A DNA stretch of 64,000 nt, taken from Gammaproteobacteria bacterium BRH_c0 (GTDB lineage: Bacteria > Pseudomonadota > Gammaproteobacteria > Pseudomonadales > Porticoccaceae). The notes under the pieces are model-generated. The model saw only the letters and a list, made by a program, of their open reading frames with translations, did no database searches and had not been told where the DNA came from. Below, one piece after another: positions 42,192 to 51,045 of the stretch (positions are counted from its first letter, which is position 1; each line of letters starts with the position of its first letter). Where the stretch lies: contig LADM01000120.1 of the NCBI GenBank assembly GCA_000961645.1, positions 1 to 64,000 of the forward strand, read 5' to 3'. A program made the translations under genes and the position numbers.

Positions 42192-42518
42192 TTACAGATT
42201 GCTTTCGACAAACTCGGTCAGCTGGGATTTTGACAGGGCGCCAACTTTGGTGGCTTCCAGCTCGCCGCCCTTGAACAGCATCAGGGTGGGGATGCCGCGC
42301 ACACTGAATTTGGCTGCGGTTTGGGGGTTGCCATCGACATCGATCTTGCAGACCTTGACCTTGCCGGAATACTCGTCGGAGAGTTGATCGAGGAGCGGTG
42401 CAATCATCTTGCAGGGACCACACCAGGCTGCCCAGAAGTCAACCAGTACAGGTATGTCGGAACCGAGAACGTCAGTGTCAAAGCTGGTGTCGGTCACGTG
42501 AACGATGTTTTCGCTCAT
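42192..42518 (-). CDS. trxA: Thioredoxin 1
   Basis: 108 residues with [16 protein letters not shown] (Cys33/Cys36), the cis-Pro loop [12 protein letters not shown] and a normal thioredoxin length. Cytoplasmic disulfide reductase. It is upstream of rho and divergent from ppx, the conserved gene order of Pseudomonas. Confidence 0.98.
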   Translation of the reverse strand: MSENIVHVTDTSFDTDVLGSDIPVLVDFWAAWCGPCKMIAPLLDQLSDEYSGKVKVCKIDVDGNPQTAAKFSVRGIPTLMLFKGGELEATKVGALSKSQLTEFVESNL

Positions 42519-42636
42519 GAGTTTCTCCGTTGGTAATGTGAAACTTGAATTTGAGGGGTAAAATCGCCGCCATCATAGCACTTGCCAAGCCCGGGTCACA
42601 ACGACGCAGGCAACACCACCGCATCAGGAGTCAGTT

Positions 42637-44157
42637 TTGACCATTGAACAGGAGCAAAACTCCCCGACCGGTTCGCGACTGATCGCCGCCGTAGACCTGG
42701 GTTCCAACAGCTTCCATATGGTGATAGCCCGCGTCGAGCATGGCGAGGTCAGACCCATTGAGCGGCTGGGTGAAAACGTCCAGCTGGCCGCGGGCATGGA
42801 GGGCGGCATGCTCAGTGACCAGGCTGTGGGGCGCGGCCTTGAATGCCTGGCGCGTTTTCGCCAGGCGCTGGATGTGCTGAATCCCGGTGATGTGCGGGTG
42901 GTGGGCACCAATGCCCTGCGTATTGCCCGCAATGGCAGGGAGTTTCGCAGCCGTGCCGAGTCGGTTATCGGCTATCCCATAGAGGTCATTCCCGGCCGTG
43001 AAGAGGCGCGCCTGGTCTACCTCGGCGTGGCCCATACCCTGGCGGATGACGCAACCCGGCTGGTGGTGGATATCGGTGGCGGCAGTACCGAATTTATCAT
43101 CGGTGACCGCTTCGAGCCGCTCCTGATGGAAAGTCTGCATATGGGCTGTGTGTCCTACGGGGAGCGTTTTTTTGCCGACGGTGTGATCAGCAAGAAGGCC
43201 TTTGATCAGGCCTATTTTTCTGCCTACGGTGAAGTGCTCAACATCCGCTCGGCATTCAAAAAACTTGGCTGGAACAATGCGGTGGGGTCATCCGGCACCC
43301 TGCGTTCGCTGGAAAACGTTATCGTCGCTCAGGGTTGGGCGGATTCGGGCATCAGCGCCGAAAATCTCGACAAGCTGCGCAAGCTGCTTTTCAAATACCC
43401 CAGCGTCAAGGACTTGTGCAAGCTGGCGGGTCTCAGCGAGCGCCGCCGCAATGTGTTTGCCTCCGGCCTCGCCATCACCTGTGCCTTCTTCGATGCCCTG
43501 GGGGTGGAGCACATGCGCACCTCCAATGGCGCGCTGCGTGAAGGGGTTATCTACGACCTGATGGGGCGCCACACCCACGAGGATGTGCGCGGTCGTTCGG
43601 TAAACGCGATGATGCAGCGCTACGGGGTCGATGAGGCCAATGCCCGTCACGTGGAAGAAACCGCGCGCCACTTGTTTGCCAGCGTACAGGACAGCTGGAG
43701 CCTGGATCAGGAGGATCTGGAATTGCTGGAGTGGGCCGCCCGCCTGCACGAGGTGGGGCTGGCGATTTCCCACAGTCATTTCCACAAGCATGGTCAATAT
43801 CTGGTGGAAAATTCTGACCTGGCGGGGTTCTCCACCGCCGAGCAAACCGAGCTTGGTCTGCTGATTCGCGGCCACCGCCAGAAATTCCCCCAGGGGGAGT
43901 TCGAGCTCAAGGGCAATGGTGTGCGGGTGCCGCTGGAGCGCTTGTGCCTGTTGTTGAGAATGGCTGTGCTGTTCCGGTTTGTGGCGCCGGTCGATGGCAC
44001 CCCGCCCTACCATCTTGAAGCGCAGGATAAATCCCTGACCCTCAAGCTGCCAAAGGGTTGGCTGCAGCACCACCCGCTCACCCGCAACGCCCTGGATCAG
44101 GAACAGACCCAGCTCGCCAAAATCGGCTACACCCTGGCAGTTGCCAAAATCGGCTGA
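42637..44157 (+). CDS. ppx: Exopolyphosphatase
   Basis: Releases phosphate from polyphosphate (Ppx/GppA family). 506 residues: phosphate loop VDLGSNSFHMVIA, second loop DIGGGSTEFI, EEARLVYLGVAH, and a C-terminal HD-like helical domain (WAARLHEVGLAISHSHFHKHG). The start is TTG at 42637, with AGGAG nine bases upstream; no in-frame ATG precedes the phosphate loop. The usual neighbour ppk is not adjacent. The fusion of Ppx and HD regions is the normal long form. Confidence 0.95.
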   Translation: MTIEQEQNSPTGSRLIAAVDLGSNSFHMVIARVEHGEVRPIERLGENVQLAAGMEGGMLSDQAVGRGLECLARFRQALDVLNPGDVRVVGTNALRIARNGREFRSRAESVIGYPIEVIPGREEARLVYLGVAHTLADDATRLVVDIGGGSTEFIIGDRFEPLLMESLHMGCVSYGERFFADGVISKKAFDQAYFSAYGEVLNIRSAFKKLGWNNAVGSSGTLRSLENVIVAQGWADSGISAENLDKLRKLLFKYPSVKDLCKLAGLSERRRNVFASGLAITCAFFDALGVEHMRTSNGALREGVIYDLMGRHTHEDVRGRSVNAMMQRYGVDEANARHVEETARHLFASVQDSWSLDQEDLELLEWAARLHEVGLAISHSHFHKHGQYLVENSDLAGFSTAEQTELGLLIRGHRQKFPQGEFELKGNGVRVPLERLCLLLRMAVLFRFVAPVDGTPPYHLEAQDKSLTLKLPKGWLQHHPLTRNALDQEQTQLAKIGYTLAVAKIG

Positions 44158-44252
44158 CCTCCCTCTGCTCGCTTCCTCTCGACTCACCCGATACCTTCTG
44201 TAAGTTTTCGAACGCTCGCACGGTTGCTGTCCGGGCGCCAACGCCCTGTTGC

Positions 44253-44294
44253 TTAACCTGGATCAATGGAACCGCAGCTCTCCTGGGATAGAGT
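44253..44294 (+). promoter_or_regulatory. Candidate FNR/ANR-dependent promoter of hcp
   Basis: TTAACCTGGATCAA (44253-44266) matches the FNR box TTGATnnnnATCAA at eight of ten positions, the right half perfectly. A -10-like TAGAGT follows at 44289-44294. If transcription starts at 44301, the box is centred at -41.5, the class II activator position. Inference from spacing only. Confidence 0.5.
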
Positions 44295-44378
44295 CCTGTC
44301 CGAGCTTCATATTCGTATTACAAGAAAGCCGCACGGCTTCATCTCCTCTACCCAAATACCTCTACAGGGGGCAACACC

Positions 44379-46049
44379 ATGTTTTGTATCCAATGCGAGC
44401 AAACCTTACGTTCATCCCACCGCGCCGATGGCTGTCGTCTCGCCCGCGGTGTGTGCGGCAAGGATGCCACCACCGCCGACCTGCAGGACGTGCTGGTATA
44501 TCTGGTCGAAGGCATCGCCATGTACGGCTCCAGGGCCTATCAACTCGGCGCCAGCCTGCCAGCGGTGAATCGTTTTGTGAATTACGCGATGTTCACCACC
44601 CTCACCAATGTGAATTTTGATGCTGCGCGTTTTGACGATCTGGTGCTTGAGGCTGTGGCTATCCGCCATCAGGCCCGCGCCCTGTATCAAAAAGCCTGCG
44701 CCGACAAGGGGCTGACTCCGGAAGCTTTGTCCGGCGCCGCTAGCTGGCAACCGGGCAACACCCGCGAAGAAATGCTTGCCCAGGTGGGGATGGCCAGTCT
44801 TGAAAGTGATCGTGCACAAGTAGGCGACGATGTGATCGGCTTGCGCCTGTTGCTGCTGTACGGTCTCAAGGGTTGTTCCGCCTATGCCGAACACGCGCAA
44901 GTACTGGGCAAGGAGGACGCCAGCATTTATGGCGATTTGATGGGTCATCTGGATTTTCTTGCCACCCGGCCAACGGATATCAATGCCCTGCTGGAAAGGG
45001 CCATGGCTATCGGCCAGCTGAATTTCCACATTATGGCGTTGCTTGATGCAGCGGGTACCGAACGCTTTGGTCACCCCGAACCCACCCGGGTGCTTGTCAC
45101 CCCGCGCAAGGGCAAGTGCATCCTGGTCAGTGGCCACGACCTGGTGGACCTCGAAGCCATTCTCAAGCAAACCGAGGGCAAGGGCATCAATGTCTACACC
45201 CATGGCGAGCTGCTGCCTGCCACAGCCTACCCCGGTCTCAAAAAATACGTTCATCTGACCGGCAATTACGGCACTGCCTGGCAAAACCAGAAAGACGAAT
45301 TTGCCAAATTCCCCGGCGCGGTGGTGATGACCTCCAACTGCCTGATGGACCCGTTTGAAAACAACTATAGCCAGCGGCTGTTCACCAGTGGCCCAGTGGG
45401 CTGGCCTGGTGTCACCCATGTCAGCAATGGCGATTTTAGCCCGGTGATAGAAGCCGCACTGGCACAGCCCGGTTTTGCCGATGATCACATAGAGCAGTAC
45501 ATCACCAACGGCTTTGGCCACAATACGGTGATGAACGTGGCCGGTACTGTGGTGGATGCGGTCAAGAGCGGCGACATCAAGCACTTTTTTGTCATCGGCG
45601 GTTGCGATGGCGCCAACCCCGGGCGCAATTACTACACCGATTTTGCCGAGCAGGCCCCGGATGACACTGTGGTTATGACCCTGGGCTGTGGCAAATACCG
45701 CTTTAACCGCCATGACTTTGGTGATATCGGTGGTATCCCGAGGCTGCTGGATGTCGGTCAGTGCAACGACACCTATTCCGCTCTCAAGATAGCCCTTGCT
45801 CTGGCAGATGCCTTTGATTGCGGTGTCAACGATCTGCCCCTGACCCTGATCATCTCCTGGTTTGAACAGAAGGCCGCCGCTGTGCTGCTCACCCTGCTGG
45901 CCCTGGGTGTGCAGAATATTCACCTCGGGCCGACCCTGCCAGCCTTTCTCACCCCCAACCTGCTCGCCGTGCTGGTAGACAAGTTCAAGCTGCGACCGGT
46001 GGGGGATGCTGGCGAAGATCTGCAGCGGGCACTGAAGCTGGCTTCGTAA
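44379..46049 (+). CDS. hcp: Hybrid cluster protein (hydroxylamine reductase / S-nitrosylase)
   Basis: 556 residues, close to E. coli Hcp throughout. The N-terminal cysteines are Cys3, Cys6, Cys19 and Cys26 ([19 protein letters not shown]), the CX2CX12CX6C pattern of the enterobacterial 2Fe-2S class. Hybrid-cluster ligands appear in [37 protein letters not shown] and DVGQCND. Hcp acts under nitrosative or anaerobic stress. The NADH reductase gene hcr is not adjacent. Clear terminator downstream. Confidence 0.96.
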   Translation: MFCIQCEQTLRSSHRADGCRLARGVCGKDATTADLQDVLVYLVEGIAMYGSRAYQLGASLPAVNRFVNYAMFTTLTNVNFDAARFDDLVLEAVAIRHQARALYQKACADKGLTPEALSGAASWQPGNTREEMLAQVGMASLESDRAQVGDDVIGLRLLLLYGLKGCSAYAEHAQVLGKEDASIYGDLMGHLDFLATRPTDINALLERAMAIGQLNFHIMALLDAAGTERFGHPEPTRVLVTPRKGKCILVSGHDLVDLEAILKQTEGKGINVYTHGELLPATAYPGLKKYVHLTGNYGTAWQNQKDEFAKFPGAVVMTSNCLMDPFENNYSQRLFTSGPVGWPGVTHVSNGDFSPVIEAALAQPGFADDHIEQYITNGFGHNTVMNVAGTVVDAVKSGDIKHFFVIGGCDGANPGRNYYTDFAEQAPDDTVVMTLGCGKYRFNRHDFGDIGGIPRLLDVGQCNDTYSALKIALALADAFDCGVNDLPLTLIISWFEQKAAAVLLTLLALGVQNIHLGPTLPAFLTPNLLAVLVDKFKLRPVGDAGEDLQRALKLAS

Positions 46050-46071
46050 CAACAACACTGTGGGGAATAAG

Positions 46072-46095
46072 GAGCGCTTTCGGGCGCTCTTTTTT
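46072..46095 (+). terminator. Terminator after hcp
   Basis: GAGCGC / GCGCTC stem with a six-base loop, then TTTTTT. Confidence 0.9.
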
Positions 46096-46212
46096 ATCTC
46101 GCCAGGAATAGCTCAGAGGAATGGTGCAGAGGATGGCGCTGGCTGGGTGATTTGCGTAAGCTTGACCACCGCGATATTCCATCAAACCCGCTGTTCAAGG
46201 AGAGCAATAACA

Positions 46213-46743
46213 ATGAGTCTGACCATGTACCAGCTGACTGTACCCGTGCTGAAAAAGGGAATTAACAACCTGGCCGGGGTGCTTGGCAAAGCGAAAGGTT
46301 ATTGCGCCGAGAAGCAGATCGACCAGTCTGCACTGCTCAGCGCGCGTCTCTACCCGAACATGTTCCCCCTGCTGCGCCAGGTACAGGTGTCCTGCGACCA
46401 GGCCAAGAACGCTGCCGCCCACTTTGCTGGCGCCACGCCACCGGTCTTTGAAGATACCGAGACGACGCTGGATGAACTGATTGCCCGCATCGAAAAAACG
46501 GTCGCCTACCTGGACCAGTTCAGTGCCGGCCAGATCGACGGCTGCGAAAGCAAACCCGTCAGCTTCACCATCGGCAGTTACAAAATGGCGTTTCCGTCCG
46601 GACTCGTCTACCTGCAAAATTTCGTACTGCCCAACTTCTACTTCCACCTCGCCACCGCCTACGACATTTTGCGTCACAACGGTGTGGACCTGGGTAAGGG
46701 TGATTTCCTCGGCGATATGGGTGCGGAAGTGTCTATGGTATAA
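46213..46743 (+). CDS. DUF1993 family protein
   Basis: 176 residues starting MSLTMYQLTVPVLKKGINNL at ATG 46213 with an upstream AAGGAG. MFPLLRQVQVSCDQAKNAAA, PVFEDTETTLDELIARI and PNFYFHLATAYDILRHNGV are typical of DUF1993, a helical fold related to DinB-like bundles with unknown function. It stands alone between hcp and the defence island. The longer ORF to 46060 overlaps the hcp terminator. Confidence 0.9.
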   Translation: MSLTMYQLTVPVLKKGINNLAGVLGKAKGYCAEKQIDQSALLSARLYPNMFPLLRQVQVSCDQAKNAAAHFAGATPPVFEDTETTLDELIARIEKTVAYLDQFSAGQIDGCESKPVSFTIGSYKMAFPSGLVYLQNFVLPNFYFHLATAYDILRHNGVDLGKGDFLGDMGAEVSMV

Positions 46744-46781
46744 AGCAAGAATGTTTGTTTTTTTAACGCTGTAGCAATAAC

Positions 46782-46808
46782 AGAGTCCGGGCATTATGTC
46801 CGGACTCT
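46782..46808. other. Perfect inverted repeat before the SNF2 gene
   Basis: AGAGTCCGG / CCGGACTCT, nine base pairs with a nine-base loop, no T-run. It could be a weak terminator of the preceding gene or a regulatory hairpin in the helicase leader. It marks the left edge of the accessory island. Confidence 0.6.
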
Positions 46809-46845
46809 CATGTTTCCTGTCCCAGGCTTTCCAGCAAGGGGAGAA

Positions 46846-46854
46846 CCCCCCCCC
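46846..46854 (+). promoter_or_regulatory. Nine-C tract between Shine-Dalgarno and start of the SNF2 gene
   Basis: A ribosome-binding site AAGGGGAG (46836-46843) is separated from the ATG at 46856 by AA, nine C residues and A, about 12 bases in all. Such tracts slip during replication, and change in the spacing would alter translation. Confidence 0.6.
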
Positions 46855-46855
46855 A

Positions 46856-49708
46856 ATGTTCACACCTCACCAAACCCAATTTTTCGCCTGGCAACTTACC
46901 CGCCGCCTGTCGTCTGAAGATGAGGACAAACTCACAGGCGCGATCATGGATGCCCAGATCGACCTCAACCCCCACCAGGTCAATGCCGCCCTGTTTGCCT
47001 TTCGCAACCCCTTGAACAAGGGCGTCCTTCTCGCTGACGAAGTGGGTTTGGGTAAAACCATAGAGGCAGGGCTGGTGATTGCCCAGAAATGGGCAGAACG
47101 CAAACGCCGCATACTAATCATCGTGCCCGCCAACCTGCGAAAACAGTGGCACCAGGAGTTGCAGGAGAAGTTTGGCGTCGAAGGCCAGATTCTGGAATCC
47201 GCAAGCTATAACCAGGCCAAAAAAGCAGGTGTCAGGAATCCCTTTGATATCGGTGAAGGACTGGTGATCTGCTCCTACCAATTTGCCAGTGCGAAGGCAG
47301 ATGATTTGAGGATGGTGCCTTGGGATCTGGCGGTCATCGATGAAGCTCACCGGCTCAGAAACGTCTATAAAAAAACCAACAAGATAGCCAAAACTCTCAA
47401 GGACGCCCTGGCGCCTACAGAAAAGGTACTGCTGACCGCCACACCCCTGCAAAACTCCCTGCTCGAACTCTACGGACTGGTCAGTATTCTTGACGACAAA
47501 ATCTTTGGCGACTTGGACAGCTTCCGTAGCCAGTATGGCCGTATTACTGACCCACAAACATTTGCCAGTCTCAAGCAGCGCATTGCCCCGGTGTGCAAGC
47601 GCACCCTCAGGCAGCAGGTACAGGCTTACGTCTCCTACACTCGTCGTATTCCTTTGGTGCAGACATTTACCCCGTCTTCCGATGAGCAACGCCTGTACAG
47701 TCTGGTTTCGGAGTATTTGCGCAGGCCGGAACTCAATGCCCTGCCCAGTGGCCAGCGCCAACTGATCTCCATGGTGATGTGGAAACTGCTCGCTTCCTCA
47801 TCCTTTGCCATCGCCGGCGCCCTCGGTTCCATTGTCGCCCGTCTTGAGAGAACTCTGGCCCAGGCAGAACCGGACGATCAGCAGGTAATCGGCGAAATAC
47901 AGGCAGACTACGAAGCCCTGGAAGAAACAGCGGAAGAATGGGAAGAGGAGCCGGTTATCTCGGCGGAAGAACGGGAATCCATACTCGCCGAAATTGAAGA
48001 ACTGAAAGGTTTCAAAGCCCTGGCGGAAAACATCCGTCACAACAGCAAGGGCGAAGCCTTGCTAAAGGCATTGAACATCGGCTTCGACAAGCTGGCGGAA
48101 TTGGGTGCCAATGAAAAGGCCATCATCTTCACCGAGTCCCGCAAAACCCAGAACTACCTGATGACGTTGCTGGGCAACAGCCAGCATAAGAACGGTATCG
48201 TGCTTTTCAATGGCACCAATAATGATCCGCAGGCCCGGCAAATCTACCGGGAGTGGCTTGAACAACATCAAGGTTCGGACAGAATTACCGGCTCCCGAAC
48301 AGCAGATACCCGCGCCGCACTGGTGGACTACTTCCGTGGCAAGGGCCGCATCATGATCGCCACCGAAGCCGCAGCCGAAGGTGTCAACCTGCAATTCTGC
48401 TCCCTGGTGATCAACTACGACCTGCCCTGGAATCCCCAGCGCATCGAACAGCGCATTGGTCGCTGCCATCGCTACGGGCAAAAGCACGATGTGGTGGTGC
48501 TCAACTTCATCGACCTGAGCAACGAGGCGGATCGCAGGGTTTACGAGCTGCTGGATCAAAAATTCAATCTGTTTAACGGTGTCTTCGGTGCATCCGACGA
48601 AGTGCTTGGCGCCATTGAGAGCGGTGTCGATCTGGAGCGCCGCATCAAACAGATATACCAGACCTGCCGTGAATCCGAGCAGATCAACGCCGCCTTTCAG
48701 CAACTTCAGCTGGAGCTTGCCCACGAAATCAATGCCCAGATGGTCAATACCCGCGAACAGCTGTTCGAGCATTTCGATGAGGATGTGCTGCAAAAGATCA
48801 AGATCGACAGCACTGCCTCTCTCGACCGCTACGAGCGCATGCTGCTGGATTTGACCAAAGGCGAACTGCAAGGCCATATCCGCGAGCTGGAAGGCGGATT
48901 TATCCTGAACGATCTGCCTCCCCATGCGCCACCGGGCATTCCTCTGGGTGAGTACGAACTCCCCCGGAGGGAAGGTGAAACCCATATCTACCGCCTGCGT
49001 CATCCCCTGGCGCAATGGCTGATCGCCTTGGCCAAGGGGCGGGATCTTCCCCCGGCAAAGCTGGTGTTTGACTACCGCGCAACAACCACCCAGATTGCGG
49101 TAGTCCGGGAGTTACAGGGGCAGTCAGGCCAGCTGGCCGCCCATCTTGTTACCGTCAACTCCCTGGCCCGCTCCGAAGACCATATCGTCCTCTGTGGCCA
49201 CACCGATAGTGGCGAGACTCTGCACCAGGAAGTGCTGGAAAAGCTCTTGAGCTTTCCTGTGTCGCAAAGCTTGCCCGTGACGCAAACCACTACCCTGGAT
49301 CAGCAAACCGCGCCATCATTGACGGGTGAACTGGCCCGTCGAAAAACTGCCATTCTGGCTGAGGTGAACCAGCGTAACCTCAAGTACTTCGAGGCCGAAG
49401 TGGACAAGCTGGACGCCTGGGCGGACGATCTCAAAGTGGGCCTGGAACAGGAAATCAAGGAAATCGACCGGGAAATCAGGGAAGTACGCCGTACTGCCAA
49501 AGCCGCCCCGGATCTAAACGAAAAGCTCCATTGGCAAAAACGCCAGAGGGAACTGGAAAAGCTCCGCACCCGCAAACGCCGTGAGCTGTTCGACAAACAG
49601 GATGAAGTGGACAACCGACGGGAGGGACTGATTGCCGAATTGGAGGACAAGCTGGAGCAGAAAGTTGAGGAAAGGCATTTATTCAGTATCTACTGGCAAG
49701 TGATTTGA
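46856..49708 (+). CDS. SNF2-family helicase/ATPase of the defence island
   Basis: 950 residues. The N-terminal helicase lobe has LLADEVGLGKTIEAG (Walker A, 59-72), VIDEAHRL (DEAH, 162-165) and LLTATPLQN. The C-terminal lobe has IMIATEAAAEGVNLQF and QRIGRCHRYGQ (motif VI, ~532-542). An acidic insertion (~330-395, EEWEEEP) separates the lobes, and a long charged coiled coil (~825-940) ends the protein. SNF2 ATPases translocate on double-stranded DNA; in bacterial islands relatives occur with Type III R-M genes and in other anti-phage loci. No nuclease motif is seen. First gene of the + strand island; start ATG 46856. Confidence 0.88.
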   Translation: MFTPHQTQFFAWQLTRRLSSEDEDKLTGAIMDAQIDLNPHQVNAALFAFRNPLNKGVLLADEVGLGKTIEAGLVIAQKWAERKRRILIIVPANLRKQWHQELQEKFGVEGQILESASYNQAKKAGVRNPFDIGEGLVICSYQFASAKADDLRMVPWDLAVIDEAHRLRNVYKKTNKIAKTLKDALAPTEKVLLTATPLQNSLLELYGLVSILDDKIFGDLDSFRSQYGRITDPQTFASLKQRIAPVCKRTLRQQVQAYVSYTRRIPLVQTFTPSSDEQRLYSLVSEYLRRPELNALPSGQRQLISMVMWKLLASSSFAIAGALGSIVARLERTLAQAEPDDQQVIGEIQADYEALEETAEEWEEEPVISAEERESILAEIEELKGFKALAENIRHNSKGEALLKALNIGFDKLAELGANEKAIIFTESRKTQNYLMTLLGNSQHKNGIVLFNGTNNDPQARQIYREWLEQHQGSDRITGSRTADTRAALVDYFRGKGRIMIATEAAAEGVNLQFCSLVINYDLPWNPQRIEQRIGRCHRYGQKHDVVVLNFIDLSNEADRRVYELLDQKFNLFNGVFGASDEVLGAIESGVDLERRIKQIYQTCRESEQINAAFQQLQLELAHEINAQMVNTREQLFEHFDEDVLQKIKIDSTASLDRYERMLLDLTKGELQGHIRELEGGFILNDLPPHAPPGIPLGEYELPRREGETHIYRLRHPLAQWLIALAKGRDLPPAKLVFDYRATTTQIAVVRELQGQSGQLAAHLVTVNSLARSEDHIVLCGHTDSGETLHQEVLEKLLSFPVSQSLPVTQTTTLDQQTAPSLTGELARRKTAILAEVNQRNLKYFEAEVDKLDAWADDLKVGLEQEIKEIDREIREVRRTAKAAPDLNEKLHWQKRQRELEKLRTRKRRELFDKQDEVDNRREGLIAELEDKLEQKVEERHLFSIYWQVI

Positions 49709-49772
49709 ACAGGTACAATGTTTTAAGTATGTCAGATGTGATGATCAACACGGAGCGAACAGGGGAACCCAG

Positions 49773-50621
49773 ATGAAAACCAACCCCGTAGAAGGGATAC
49801 AACCCAGTGTGATCCGCTGGGCGCGGGAATCCATCGGTTTGAGCGTGGACGATGTCGCCCTGCGCCTCAAACGCAAAGTTGAAGAAGTAGAGGCCTGGGA
49901 GGCCGGTGAACAGGCGCCCACCTATCCTCAGCTGGAAAAGCTGGCTTACGAAATTTACAAACGGCCATTGGCGGTTTTTTTTCTGCCCGAACCACCGCAG
50001 GAAGTTCAACCCAAAACCGAGTTCAGAACCCTGCCAGAAGCCGACCTCAACCAGTTGTCGCCTGACACCCGTCTGCATATCCGCAAGGCCCATGCCTACC
50101 AGTTGGCGTTGGCTGAAATCTTCCGCGAGAATCCGGCAACCCAAAAAATCTGGCAAGACCTCCCTGTCACCGGCAAGGAGGAAATCAGTAACCTTGCCTC
50201 CAGAGTCAGGGGCTACCTGGGAATGACCCTGGAGACTCAATCCGGCTGGAAGCAAACTGATATCGCCCTCAAGGCATGGCGCAAGGCCATTGAAGACAAG
50301 GGTGTTTTTGTTTTCAAAGCCCCCTTCAAGCAAAAGGACATTTCAGGGTTTTGCCTTACCAATAGCCAGTTTCCAGTGATCTACCTGAACAACAGCACCA
50401 CCAAAACCCGGCAGGTCTTCAGCCTGTTGCACGAACTTTGCCACCTGTTGTTGAACCAGAATGGCATAAGCAAATTCGACCCTGATTACATCAGCCATCT
50501 TCCCAAAGGCATTCAGCATACTGAAAGGCTGTGCAGGAGCCTCGTTGCCAAGCTTATGAACCCAAGCGAAAAGTCTAATGATGAGATCGTGCTTGGAAGG
50601 TGGCAGCCTGCGTTAGCATAA
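49773..50621 (+). CDS. XRE-ImmA/IrrE protein, C-terminally shortened
   Basis: 282 residues. An N-terminal XRE helix-turn-helix (ARESIGLSVDDVALRLKRK, ~17-50) is followed by an ImmA/IrrE metallopeptidase domain with HELCH at 220-224 (LLHELCHLLLNQNGISK). Family proteins of this build are usually ~370-400 residues; here the sequence ends soon after HTERLC with SEKSNDEIVLGRWQPALA, which does not look like the normal tail. The stop codon lies in the first unit of an 8-base tandem repeat. Possibly truncated by deletion at the repeat. ATG 49773 follows AGGGGA. Likely a protease-regulator responding to phage or damage. Confidence 0.8.
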   Translation: MKTNPVEGIQPSVIRWARESIGLSVDDVALRLKRKVEEVEAWEAGEQAPTYPQLEKLAYEIYKRPLAVFFLPEPPQEVQPKTEFRTLPEADLNQLSPDTRLHIRKAHAYQLALAEIFRENPATQKIWQDLPVTGKEEISNLASRVRGYLGMTLETQSGWKQTDIALKAWRKAIEDKGVFVFKAPFKQKDISGFCLTNSQFPVIYLNNSTTKTRQVFSLLHELCHLLLNQNGISKFDPDYISHLPKGIQHTERLCRSLVAKLMNPSEKSNDEIVLGRWQPALA

Positions 50622-50654
50622 AAGCATAAAAGCATAAAAGCATAAAAGCATGAA
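50615..50654. repeat. 8-bp tandem repeat at the end of the XRE-ImmA gene
   Basis: AGCATAAA four times plus AGCATGAA. The first unit contains the TAA stop of the upstream gene; the array ends 18 bases before the higBA operator. Confidence 0.9.
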
Positions 50655-50672
50655 GGTGTGAAAATATTAAAA

Positions 50673-50701
50673 TTTACCTATTAGGTAAAGAAGTGTAAAC
50701 T
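50673..50701 (+). promoter_or_regulatory. Palindromic operator and promoter of higBA-immA
   Basis: TTTACCTATTAGGTAAA (50673-50689) is a perfect 17-base palindrome. Its left part reads as a -35 (TTTACC) with a 17-base spacer to TAAACT (50696-50701). The HigA-type protein encoded two genes on is the expected repressor. The predicted transcript start is only a few bases before the higB GTG, so another start point is possible. Confidence 0.65.
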
Positions 50702-50712
50702 GCGGGGGCCAG

Positions 50713-51045
50713 GTGGAAATCAATTACAGGGACAGTAAGCTGCGCAAGTTGTGCGAAAACAACAGAGAGGCCGTCCGTAAACTCGGGGCAGATTCCGCTA
50801 AAAAACTCCAAACCAGACACAGCGATATGGCGGCAGCGGCCAATGTGGAAGAGCTGCCGCCCCTGGGAAACCCGCACCCTTTGACCGGTGATCGAAACGG
50901 GCAGTTTTCCATCGGGCTTGCGGGCGGGATGCGGTTGGTTTTCGAGCCGGATCACAAACCTGTACCACACAAGGAGGATGGTGGCATCCACTGGGGGCAA
51001 GTCACCGCCGTCACCATCATATTTATAGGAGATTACCATGACTAA
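50713..51045 (+). CDS. higB: HigB-type toxin (RelE/ParE superfamily)
   Basis: 110 residues from GTG 50713. The sequence INYRDSKLRKLCEN...AKKLQTRHSDMAAAANVEEL...NPHPLTGDRNGQFSIGL...MRLVFEP matches the HigB/plasmid-maintenance killer family, which cuts mRNA on ribosomes. Toxin-first order and the 8-base overlap with the antitoxin gene are the HigBA arrangement. The C-terminal tail (VTAVTIIFIGDYHD) is the usual last strand. Confidence 0.88.
   Translation: MEINYRDSKLRKLCENNREAVRKLGADSAKKLQTRHSDMAAAANVEELPPLGNPHPLTGDRNGQFSIGLAGGMRLVFEPDHKPVPHKEDGGIHWGQVTAVTIIFIGDYHD

Noticed and set aside
44412-46058. 548-codon minus-strand ORF
   Set aside because: Antisense to hcp, whose + strand product is a complete known enzyme.
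46744-46860. Left attachment repeat matching the tRNA-Met 3' end
   Set aside because: No copy of the tRNA end was found here by eye, so no att site is claimed.
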